This document shows, piece by piece, positions 18,780 to 27,600 of a DNA stretch of 64,000 bases. The notes under the pieces are model-generated. The model did no database searches and was not told the origin of the DNA. It saw nothing but the letters and a program-made list of their open reading frames with translations. Origin of the DNA: Marinobacterium arenosum (lineage in GTDB: Bacteria; Pseudomonadota; Gammaproteobacteria; Pseudomonadales; Balneatricaceae); contig NZ_JAILYN010000014.1 in NCBI RefSeq assembly GCF_019795155.1, positions 28,868 to 92,867 on the forward strand. The letters run 5' to 3'. Position 1 is the first letter of the stretch, and each line of letters opens with the position of its first letter. Made by a program: the position numbers and the translations under genes.

Positions 18780-19919
18780 CTACTCGATCAGCTTGGCAAT
18801 CCGCAGGTCGGCGGTGGACATATCGCCCGGCAACTGGATGCTGCCGATCTTGTTCAGCGTTTTCGGATCGTGGATCGAGATATCGCTGGAGGTGCCGCCG
18901 ACGTAGATCTTACCGCCATCACGGGTCATGTTGATGGTGTAGTAGGTGTGCGCCAGATCTTCGGTGGCGAGGGTACGACGCTCCTTCACATTGTGCTTGG
19001 ACAGGTTATTGAAGGCGCCATAGACGATATCGCGGTCGTTCGGATCGGTGACCAGGTTGAAGAAGATGAACTCGAACGGCACGATCTCCTGCGACTCGAT
19101 CTCGCCGGACGCCAGGTCGATCCGGTTCATCCCCCACCAGAACTCGGCCTGCTCCATGTCGCCCGGCTCGCCGTTCCACTTGATGGTGAAGTACGGCAGG
19201 ATGTACTCGCCGACGTGCTCACCCTGAGCCTGCATCGCGAAGGCATCGGGCGGCACCCACTGGTCGGCCGGCCGCTGCCAGTTCTGCAGCGCCTTCAGCA
19301 ATTTCACCTCGCCGGTCTGCGGGTCGATGGTCTTCAGGTCGGCACCGCCGAGGATCACCCCGCCACTGTCCAGCGTGCCGATCTTGGTGATCCGCCGGTC
19401 GACCGGGAAGAACCGCTTCGGCTTGGCGTTCAGGCCGTCGGCGGTTTCGAACACCGCCAGCCGTGGCTGCTGCACCTCGAACCGGTCGCGATGCTTGACC
19501 ACCGGATTCTGCACCGTATACAGCTCCTTGCCGTCCGGGCTGACCGCCAGCGAGATGATGCTCTTGATCTGCACGTTCTTGTAGGACTGTTTGGCGGAGA
19601 ACCGCATCTCGCAGTTGGTGATATCGAAGCCGTAGACATCCTCCCACTTGTTGGTCAGCACATAGGCGATCCGGCCATCCGGCGACGACACGATGGAGTT
19701 GGAACCGAAGATCCCCGGAATGTCGCAGCTGCGTACCAGTTGATCGGTCTCGGCGTCGATCACGTGCAGCTGATTGGGCCGGCTGGAGGTCAGGATATAC
19801 TCGTGACCGTGGGCATCCATCGACGCGGTTTTCAGGCCGCCGGCACAGCCGGCCAGCAGCGCGCTGCCGGCCAGGGTCAGCGCCAGTCCGGCACGCTTGG
19901 TCAGGTTGTTCAATCTCAT
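18780..19919 (-). CDS. qhpB: Quinohemoprotein amine dehydrogenase beta subunit
   Basis: The beta subunit is the seven-bladed propeller that lies against the CTQ-bearing gamma subunit in periplasmic QHNDH. The 379-residue precursor shows YVTN-type beta-propeller repeats: HEYILTSSRPNQLHVIDAET, SPDGRIAYVLTN, SPDGKELYTVQN and RDGGKIYVGGTSSDISIHD. The N-terminal signal ends in LAGSALLAGC, a good lipobox, so this copy may be a lipoprotein instead of a freely soluble subunit. It follows qhpC by 15 bp. Confidence 0.93.
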   Translation of the reverse strand: MRLNNLTKRAGLALTLAGSALLAGCAGGLKTASMDAHGHEYILTSSRPNQLHVIDAETDQLVRSCDIPGIFGSNSIVSSPDGRIAYVLTNKWEDVYGFDITNCEMRFSAKQSYKNVQIKSIISLAVSPDGKELYTVQNPVVKHRDRFEVQQPRLAVFETADGLNAKPKRFFPVDRRITKIGTLDSGGVILGGADLKTIDPQTGEVKLLKALQNWQRPADQWVPPDAFAMQAQGEHVGEYILPYFTIKWNGEPGDMEQAEFWWGMNRIDLASGEIESQEIVPFEFIFFNLVTDPNDRDIVYGAFNNLSKHNVKERRTLATEDLAHTYYTINMTRDGGKIYVGGTSSDISIHDPKTLNKIGSIQLPGDMSTADLRIAKLIE

Positions 19920-19934
19920 CTTGCTCGGCCTCCG

Positions 19935-20258
19935 TTACTCATCTTCCGGGAAGATGCTGTCCAGCTTGCGCCAGTCCTGGTTCGCCTTGGCGACATCCTG
20001 GGACCAGTTCGGATGGGTGCTCATGGTGTCCGGCACCTGGGCCGGCCACCAGCAGGCGTCGGCACAGCCGTACAGGTCCGACTCCATCGGCTGGCACAGC
20101 GAGCCGAGGCCGCCGAACGGGTCCACTTCCCAGCCCGGATCATTGGTGGAGGTACAGCCGACGATCGACTGCATGGCGACCACCTCTTCGGCGTTGCCGT
20201 CGGCGACCGCCTGGTCGAGCATGATTGCTTTCTTGTTGAATGACTTAAGGTGCTTCAT
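19935..20258 (-). CDS. qhpC: QHNDH gamma subunit precursor (CTQ-bearing peptide)
   Basis: QhpC carries the catalytic cysteine tryptophylquinone. The 107-residue precursor starts at ATG 20258 ([20 protein letters not shown]). The long open frame upstream belongs to qhpD's shadow. A 28-residue leader fits cleavage after VVA. The residues that cross-link in the Paracoccus protein are all present at matching spacing: C35-E44, C55-D61 and C69-D77 for the three thioethers, and C65-W71 for CTQ. These are mature 7-16, 27-33, 41-49 and 37-43. The peptide lacks a Sec signal, consistent with a dedicated exporter. It starts one base after the qhpD stop. Confidence 0.97.
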   Translation of the reverse strand: MKHLKSFNKKAIMLDQAVADGNAEEVVAMQSIVGCTSTNDPGWEVDPFGGLGSLCQPMESDLYGCADACWWPAQVPDTMSTHPNWSQDVAKANQDWRKLDSIFPEDE

Positions 20259-20259
20259 C

Positions 20260-21693
20260 TCAAGCGCTCCTTCTAGGAGAGACGTAGGTGTCGAAGAACG
20301 CCGGGTTCTCGACCATGATGCGCGAGTAGACCTCCACCCCAAAATCGACCCAGTCGCGCAGCAGGTCGCAGTAGTGGTAGGACGGTACCGTCGCATCACC
20401 GTATTTGGCGTAACTTTCGTGATAGCAACCGCCGGAGCAGATATTTCGAATCCGGCAGGTTTCGCAGCCGGTGTTGCTGCGATCGAGACGGGTTTCGACG
20501 AACTCGGCCAGCGCCGGCTTGTCGATGCCGCTGCTGACATCGCCGAACAGCGGCTGTTCGGAGCCGGTAAAGCGGTGACAGAGGTTCAGACCACCCTCGG
20601 TATCTACCGCCAGCAGGCCGACGCCGGCACCGCAGGGCAGCTGTTTCTTGTTGCCCTCGTGGATGTCGGTCATCAGCTGGTGCATGTTGCCGTAGCCCAG
20701 GTTGCGGTTTTCCAGCGCCGCTGCCAGGTACTGGCGGCCCAGCCGTTTCATGCCAGCGAACACCTCGACCATCTCGTCGGCAGTCAGGTTGTAGTCGGCG
20801 ATATCGCCGGAGGTGACCGGCCCGAAGCCGACCTCGCTGAAACCCAGCTCGTGATAGAGGTGATCGAAGATGGTCTCCACGTCGGTGATGCCGCGGGTCA
20901 GGGTAACCCGGCAGCCCACCGGCCGCGCGTTGTAGCGCGACAGCAGCATGCGCACCTTCTGGCGCACCACGTCGTAGGTGCCCTGCCCGCCCACCGTGAT
21001 CCGGTTCTTGTCGTGCATCGTCTTGGGACCGTCCATCGACACGGTCAGCCCGAAACGGTGCGCGTTGAACCAGTCCACCAGCTCCTCGTTGAGCATGGTG
21101 GCGTTGGTGGTCATGGTGAAGTCGACCTGGGCGTCGAGCTCGGCGAAACGCTGCTCGCAGTAAGCCACCACCTGGCGAATCACCGGCATGTGGGTCAGCG
21201 GCTCGCCGCCGAAGAACACCACGTTGTAGCGCGGCTGGTTGGGCGACTCCTTCAGCAACATCTCGACCGACTGCACCGCCGTCTCGTAGGCCATCTTGTT
21301 GCCGGCCGACGGGGTGGTCAGGTCTTCCTTGTAGCAGTAGGTGCAGCTCAGGTTGCAGCCGGTGTTGACGTTCAGCACCACCGTGGTCAGCGGGAAGTTC
21401 TTGACCGGTTTCGGCTTCGGGTTGTAACGCGCCACGCCGCCGCTGTCGCGGACGATCTCCAGTGACTTGAACTCCTCCAGCGTCTCCATCAACTCGTCCG
21501 GCGCGAACCGGCCGTCGAACCGCTGGCGGATCATGCCGGCGGTCACCTGCGGCTGTTCGCTGAACAGCTCGAGCAGTTCGCGACTCAGGCCATCGAGTTC
21601 GAACAGGCTGCTGGACGGCACATGGAACAGCATCCGGCGCGCATCCACATCGACCAGATGCAGGTTCGGCTCGACCAGTGTCAGAGCACCCAT
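20260..21693 (-). CDS. qhpD: Radical SAM/SPASM peptide cyclase QhpD
   Basis: QhpD forms the Cys-to-Asp/Glu thioether bridges inside QhpC using radical S-adenosylmethionine chemistry. The 477-residue protein contains the radical-SAM Cx3Cx2C motif in [16 protein letters not shown] (near residue 118), the FFGGEPL box (near residue 157), and C-terminal SPASM cysteines in [16 protein letters not shown]. The N-terminal 90 residues resemble a precursor-recognition domain. ATG 21693 is preferred over an upstream GTG because GAGG lies 5 nt before it. It sits 42 bp after qhpA and directly before qhpC. Confidence 0.95.
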   Translation of the reverse strand: MGALTLVEPNLHLVDVDARRMLFHVPSSSLFELDGLSRELLELFSEQPQVTAGMIRQRFDGRFAPDELMETLEEFKSLEIVRDSGGVARYNPKPKPVKNFPLTTVVLNVNTGCNLSCTYCYKEDLTTPSAGNKMAYETAVQSVEMLLKESPNQPRYNVVFFGGEPLTHMPVIRQVVAYCEQRFAELDAQVDFTMTTNATMLNEELVDWFNAHRFGLTVSMDGPKTMHDKNRITVGGQGTYDVVRQKVRMLLSRYNARPVGCRVTLTRGITDVETIFDHLYHELGFSEVGFGPVTSGDIADYNLTADEMVEVFAGMKRLGRQYLAAALENRNLGYGNMHQLMTDIHEGNKKQLPCGAGVGLLAVDTEGGLNLCHRFTGSEQPLFGDVSSGIDKPALAEFVETRLDRSNTGCETCRIRNICSGGCYHESYAKYGDATVPSYHYCDLLRDWVDFGVEVYSRIMVENPAFFDTYVSPRRSA

Positions 21694-21735
21694 AATCACC
21701 TCTCCTGTTATTGTTCTGTCCGAGGTTGCTATCGC

Positions 21736-23337
21736 TTATTGCAGCGGGGATTTGACGAAATCCTGCACCGTCACCAGCAGGTGGGCCTCGCCGCTGACCG
21801 CGTTGTCACCATCCTGCACGGTACCGACCACAGTCAGGTTGCCGACGTTGTTGGTGGACATCTTGCGCTCGGGGTTCAGGCCAGCATCGCCCGGCGTGAA
21901 GATGCCGTCGGCATCGATGGTGCCGGCGTACTTCAAGTCGTTATCGTGCTCGGCGATCTCGTCGAACGGCTTCAGGCTCCAACTGGCCGGCATATAGCCA
22001 AGCCGCAGATCATCATCGGTACCCGGCTGGCCATCGGCACCGGCGGCATAACCCAGCGCACGGTAGCTAGAGCGCACTTTCGGAATCGGCCCACCATTGC
22101 CGCCAACCCGGGCGATCGAGTCATCGGGGGTGATCTCGACCCGCGCCAGCGCATCATAGAGCGCCAGTTCGGCTGTCGCCTTGCCGACCCGCAAGGTACG
22201 CATGCCGACCTCGGTATTCGCGTCCGCCCGCACCAGCAGAGTCACCCGGCTGTCGCTACGGGCGATCACTTTCAGCAGTTCGAGTCCGCTGCCCAACGCC
22301 AGTTTGCCGCCCAGCTGGCTGCCGGCCAGGGTGATCTGACGGGTTTCGCCGTGCTTGATATAGGACGGTGTCACGGACAGGATCGCCGGCCGGTCGGCCC
22401 GCACGGCCGTCAGTTCGCCGCCGATCTCATTGGCATTGCGCTGGAACTGACGCCCCCGCAGGCGGCTGCCATCCTCGGATGCCGCCAGTACCTGGCGCAT
22501 CTTGATACCGTCGACGGTCAGGTTGGCACGCCACTCGTAACCGGCATAAACCACCGCACTGCCGCCACCGGACAGCGGTGAACCGTCGGCGTAGCGCCCC
22601 TCGATCAATACCGAATAGCGATCGTCGCCGCTGTCACGTACCGTCAGCCGGCCGTCGAACGCCCCTTTGCCCGGCAGGTAGCCGGCAACCGCCCAGCTGC
22701 CGGCCAGCTTCGGTTTTTCCGCCTGCTGCCACTGCTGCCAGGCCGCACTCTGCAGCGGGAACTCTTTTGCCAGCTGCGGCACGGTGTCATTCAACGCGAT
22801 ATCGAACCAGGCACGGTCACGTGACAGAGCGTGAAACTCCAGGGTCGGGAACTGGCCCATGTGGAAGTGCACCAGGTTACGCCACTCATCCTCGCTACGC
22901 CGCTGCAGGGCAAAACGGGCACCGGAGTGACAGCGGGCGCACATCTCGGCATAGGCCGGCGCCGGGTTATCGACCACGTTCGGGGTCTGCTCCAGCAGGT
23001 AGCGGTGTTCAGCCGTCTCGGCCGGCGCCAGCCCCTGGTTGTCGGACAGGTATTTGATCAGCGCCCGCTTCTCCTCGACAGAGATCTCCAGGCCACGCTG
23101 GCTCTGCATCCGGTTCAGCGTGGTCATCCACCCTTCCGGCGTCTTACGCTGTTCGCTGATACGGGAGAACGGCGCTGCCGCATCACCTGTCTCGCTATGA
23201 CAGGCCAGGCAGCGCTGGCGGATGATGTCGGCACCATCCAACGCCTGGGCAGGGAGCGGCACAGCCGCCAACCCCAGCAGCGCCAGCGCACCGCTCCCCA
23301 GAAGTGCGCGCTTAGTCTTGTTGTTATTCAAGGCCAT
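21736..23337 (-). CDS. qhpA: QHNDH alpha subunit, dihaem cytochrome c
   Basis: The alpha subunit accepts electrons from CTQ through two c-type haems and passes them to the respiratory chain. The precursor of about 533 residues has a Sec signal (ending PAQA, near residue 33). Two haem-binding motifs lie in the N-terminal cytochrome domain: CLACH near residue 44 and CARCH near residue 135. The remainder is rich in beta structure (Ig-like domains), as in Paracoccus QHNDH. AAGGAG lies only 2 nt before the chosen ATG; a TTG two codons later would have better spacing. First gene of qhpADCB. Confidence 0.93.
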   Translation of the reverse strand: MALNNNKTKRALLGSGALALLGLAAVPLPAQALDGADIIRQRCLACHSETGDAAAPFSRISEQRKTPEGWMTTLNRMQSQRGLEISVEEKRALIKYLSDNQGLAPAETAEHRYLLEQTPNVVDNPAPAYAEMCARCHSGARFALQRRSEDEWRNLVHFHMGQFPTLEFHALSRDRAWFDIALNDTVPQLAKEFPLQSAAWQQWQQAEKPKLAGSWAVAGYLPGKGAFDGRLTVRDSGDDRYSVLIEGRYADGSPLSGGGSAVVYAGYEWRANLTVDGIKMRQVLAASEDGSRLRGRQFQRNANEIGGELTAVRADRPAILSVTPSYIKHGETRQITLAGSQLGGKLALGSGLELLKVIARSDSRVTLLVRADANTEVGMRTLRVGKATAELALYDALARVEITPDDSIARVGGNGGPIPKVRSSYRALGYAAGADGQPGTDDDLRLGYMPASWSLKPFDEIAEHDNDLKYAGTIDADGIFTPGDAGLNPERKMSTNNVGNLTVVGTVQDGDNAVSGEAHLLVTVQDFVKSPLQ

Positions 23338-23464
23338 CACTCCTTCGTATGACTTCGTTTGGGTTACTCACCTCACCACCAATAGGGATCCGTGCGCTTA
23401 GCTTAGTAGGTAGCGACAAGCGGCACGGGCGATCCGGCTACCGAGCACTGGCTTTTGGTGTGCT

Positions 23465-23745
23465 AAGGAACCTGCGAACAAGTCCTTTGGGCCTCTGGCT
23501 TTCGGAGCGGTCAGAGATCAAGGCAACGATTACAGACGTACTGGTTGTCCCCGGCGCGCCGGCCGGACGTAAATCGTTAACGCAGAGCTCTGATCGCTCC
23601 GAAAGCCCCGAAGGGCGGGCTCTATAACGGCCATCTGCTTTGTCAGGCAGCTTGGAAAGGACGCGTCATTCCGCTGCGCTGCCTTTCGCGCATTTGGCCG
23701 TTCTAGAGCCCGCAGAGAACATAAGGGACTTATTCGCAGGTTCCC
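23465..23745. repeat. Nested palindromic element upstream of qhpA
   Basis: An outer inverted repeat (23465-23488 with 23723-23745, core GGAACCTGCGAA..AAGTCC) encloses two further inverted repeats: 23497-23519 with 23585-23607, and 23615-23638 with 23689-23713. Folded, this makes a cruciform or cloverleaf-like structure with two hairpins inside a long stem. The outer arm recurs at 36951-36985. The stretch 23338-23956 has no convincing gene. The AT-rich part (about 23820-23880) probably holds the divergent promoters for qhpA and the response regulator. Confidence 0.8.
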
Positions 23746-23956
23746 GAACTACGCTAAGCGGACGGTGTAAATTAAGTTTCCCGCTTTTGTGCGAAGTTGT
23801 GGGCTGTTGTAACCAGATGTAAACAACCACCAAATCACAAAATCAACCCATTGTTTTAAAATGATTTTTTATTCACCCACTGAACGACTAGCAGCGCTTC
23901 CGCCGCCCCCGGCCAGTTGCTAGACTGGTTGAATCAGTTTTGTACCGCAGCCCCCT

Positions 23957-24679
23957 ATGTCAAACATTCCCACCAGCAGTCATATCCTGATCGTCGAAGA
24001 CGATTTCGCTTCCCGCTCGCTACTGACCAGCTACTTCGAGAAGGAGGGCTACCGGGTCAGCGAGACCGAGCAGGCGGACGAGTTGGTCGAAAAGGTCGAG
24101 CGCGAACAGATCAACCTGGTACTGCTGGATATCAACCTGCCCGGCAAGGATGGCCTAACGCTGACCCGCGAGCTGCGCGCCGTCTCCAAGGTCGGCATCA
24201 TTCTGGTGACCAGCAAGGATGACGATATCGATCGGATCGTCGGCCTGGAGCTGGGCGCCGACGACTATGTCACCAAACCATTCAACCCGCGCGAGTTGCT
24301 GGTGCGGGCCAAGAACCTGTTGTGGCGGGTACAGGACGGTCGCCAGCCGGCAACCGTCAGCCAGCCGAACAGCTGGCGTTTCGAAGGCTGGTTGCTGGAT
24401 GGCAGCAAGCGGCTGCTGATCGCCCCCGACCAGCAGAGCGATCGGTTACCGGAGGGTGAGTTCAAGCTGCTGAGCGCCCTGATCGGTCATCCCGGCCAGG
24501 TGCTGTCGCGCGACCAGCTGATGGATGCGATCCACGACCGCGAATGGACCCCCAACGACCGTTCGGTGGATGTGCTGATCGGCCGGCTGCGGCGCAAACT
24601 GCGCGACAACCCGGCCGATCCGCACTTTATCCTAACCGCCCACGGCGCCGGCTACATGTTCGCCGGGATGCTGGAGTAA
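23957..24679 (+). CDS. OmpR-family response regulator (TorR/ArcA-like)
   Basis: A 240-residue DNA-binding response regulator. The receiver domain (residues about 8-122) has the acidic pair in VEDD, phospho-acceptor D58 in LVLLDINLPGKDGL, and the conserved Lys K107 in VTKPFN. A winged-helix domain (about 140-238) contains GEFKLLSALIGHPGQVLSRDQL and DVLIGRLRRKL. The receiver resembles TorR/ArcA. The next gene, three bases downstream, is a hybrid kinase with a phosphotransfer domain, so the pair is almost certainly cognate. It is divergent from qhpA, making the qhp operon a candidate target. Confidence 0.9.
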   Translation: MSNIPTSSHILIVEDDFASRSLLTSYFEKEGYRVSETEQADELVEKVEREQINLVLLDINLPGKDGLTLTRELRAVSKVGIILVTSKDDDIDRIVGLELGADDYVTKPFNPRELLVRAKNLLWRVQDGRQPATVSQPNSWRFEGWLLDGSKRLLIAPDQQSDRLPEGEFKLLSALIGHPGQVLSRDQLMDAIHDREWTPNDRSVDVLIGRLRRKLRDNPADPHFILTAHGAGYMFAGMLE

Positions 24680-24682
24680 GCC

Positions 24683-27600
24683 GTGCAGCCGCTGGCCGGG
24701 TTCCAGCTGCAGGCGCAGATCTACCGCGGTCGCACCTGCACCGTCTGGCGGGCGATCCGGCTGGAGGACCGGCTGCCGGTGATCGTCAAGCAGCTGAACC
24801 GGGACCGGCTCAACGCCGAGGAGCTGAGCCGCTTCCAGCATGAGTACGAGGTGCTGGCCGGGCTCGATATCGACGGCGTGATCCGGCCACTCGGCCAGCA
24901 ACACCTCGACCAGACGCTGGTCACCCTGTTCCGGGATCACGGTGGCGTCTCGTTGCGCAGTCTGCTGCAGCAGCGCAATTATCAGTGGCACCAGTGGCTG
25001 CCGATCCTGCTGCGACTCAGCGAACTGATCGGCCGGCTCCATGACGCCGGCATCATCCACAAGCAGATCACCCCCGACAACATCATCGTCAACCCGGACA
25101 ACGGCCAGCCGGAGATTATCGACTTCGCCCAGGCCACCCTGCTGGAGCGGGAGCAGGCCCACGACACCCGGCTGGCGGCGGAGAGCCTGCCCTATATCGC
25201 GCCGGAACAGACCGGCCGGATCAGCCGGGCGATCGACTACCGCACCGACTACTACGGCCTCGGCGCCACCATCTACGAGCTGATGACCGGCCAGCCGCCG
25301 TTCAGCGGCGACGACAGCCTGCAACTGGTGCACTGTCATATCGCCAAACAGCCGGCGCCGCCGCACCGGCTCAATCCGGCGCTGCCGGAGGTACTGTCGC
25401 AGATCATCCTGAAACTGCTGGCCAAGGACGCGGCGCAGCGTTACCAGTCCAGCTTCGGCCTCAGCCAGGACCTGCAGAGCTGCCTCAACAGCTGGCAACA
25501 GACCGGCCAACTGCCGCCGTTCCAGATCGCCCGTCACGACCGCTCGCAGCGATTCGCCATACCGCAGCAGCTGTATGGCCGTGCCGCCACCATCCAGCAG
25601 CTGGTAAGTCACTACCAGCAGGTCGCCGACGGCCGTCAGCAGTGGGTGCTGATCAGCGGTTACGCCGGGGTCGGCAAATCGGCGCTGGTGCATGAGATCC
25701 GCCAGCATATCCAGGCTCACGGCGGCAGTTTTGCCGGCGGCAAGTTCGACCAGTTCAAGCGCCACCGACCCTACTCGGCGATCCTGCAAGCGCTGCAAAG
25801 CCTGGTCCGCCAGCTGCTGACCGAGCCGCCGGCGCGGATCGACCAGTGGCGCGAACAGTTGCTGGCGGCATTGGCCGGCAACGCCCAGGTGCTACTGAAA
25901 CTGGTGCCGGAACTGGCGCTGATCCTCGGTGACCAGCCGGAAGCACCGCGCTTGCCACCAACCGAGGATCAGAACCGTTTCTCGCTGCTGTTTCAGCGGC
26001 TGCTGCAGGTGTTCGCCAGCGCCGAGCGACCGCTGGTGCTGTTCCTCGATGACCTGCACTGGGCCGACCTGGCCTCGCTGAACCTGCTGGAGAGCCTGGT
26101 GCGGCACCAGCCGCTGCCCTACCTGCTGCTGATCGGCAGTTACCGTGACCAGGAGGTCGGCCCGGCCCATCCATTGAAACTGCTGATCGAACGGCTCGCT
26201 CAGCGCTCGCCGCCACCGCACCAGCTGACCCTGGAACCGCTGACACTGGGCCAGGTCAACCGGCTGGTGGCCGATACTCTGCTTTGCGACGCGGCACAAT
26301 GCCGCAGCCTGGCGCAGATCTGCATGGCCAAGACCCAGGGCAACCCGTTCTTCCTGAACCAGTTCCTCAGCGCGCTGCACGACGACGGCCTGATCCGCTT
26401 CCAGCAGGACCGCTGGCAGTGGGACGAGGCGCAGATCCGCGACAAGGATATGACCGACAACGTGGTCGAGCTGATGGTCAGCAAGATCCAGCGGCTGTCG
26501 AGCGCCACCCAGCGGGTGCTGCAACTGGCCGCCTGCCTGGGCAGCCCATTCAACCTGCGTTCGCTGTCGATCGTTCACCAGCAGAGCCCCCGGCAGACCG
26601 CCGCCGACCTCTGGCGGGCGCTGTCCGAAGGGCTGATCATCCCGCTGGACGACAACTATCGGCTGGCCCAACACCCCGGTGCCGAGCGGACCCGCTACCG
26701 CTTCGTGCACGACCGGGTGCAACAGGCGGCCTACTCGCTGGTACCGGGGGCGCAGCGCCAGCAGCTGCACCTGACCATCGGCCGGTTGATGCAGCAGCGC
26801 CTCAACGAGGCCGAGATCGACAGCCGTATCTTCGAGATCTGCAACCACCTGAACCTGGCCCGGCAACTGCTGGAGAGCGACGCAGAGCACCAGGCGCTGG
26901 CCCGCTACAACCTGCAGGCCGGTAACCGGGCACGGGAGGCGGCCGCCTTCTCCGCCGCATTGGAGTATTTCCAGCAGGGGCTGCGGCTGCTCGGCGCTGA
27001 CGGCTGGCAGCGGGACTACAGGCTGGCGCTGGCGCTGCACAGCAACGCCGCCGAAGCTGCCTACAGCAATGCCGCTTTCGATGAGATGGAGCGGCATATC
27101 GAGCAGGTGCTGGCACAGGCCGACACGCTGATGGACAAGGTGCGGGTCTACGAGATCCGCATCCAGGCGGAAGTCGCCCGCAACCGTTTCGAGCAGGCGC
27201 TGGAGACCGCCCTGCAGCTGCTGGCGCTGCTCGGCATCAAACTGCCCCGCCACCCCAGCCGCTGGCAGCTCCGGCTCAGCCAGCTGCGCCTGCGCTGGCT
27301 GCTGCGCGGTAGCCGGCCGCAACGGCTGCTGCAGGCCGGGCCGCTGCAACAACCGGCCATCGCGGCAGCGCTGCCGATCATGGCCAGCATGTTCGGAGTG
27401 ATCAAGTTCTCCAGCTCCGAACTGCGCCCGCTGGTGATGGCCCGCCAGCTGGAGCTGACCCTGCGCCACGGCCTGGCGGCCGGTTCTGCCCAGGCGCTGG
27501 CCGGCTACGGCGGCGTGCTGTGCGGCCAGTACCAGCGGATCGAACAGGGTTACCGGCTCGGCCAGTTGGCGATGGAGGTGGATCGCCAACTACCCTCGCG

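Noticed and set aside
18612..21465. Two ORFs of over 500 residues opposite qhpB and qhpD
   Set aside because: Both are antisense to genes with clear motifs and show no domain pattern of their own.
25892..27589. 565-residue ORF opposite the hybrid kinase
   Set aside because: It is a Gln/Leu/Val/His-rich shadow of a continuous multidomain gene.
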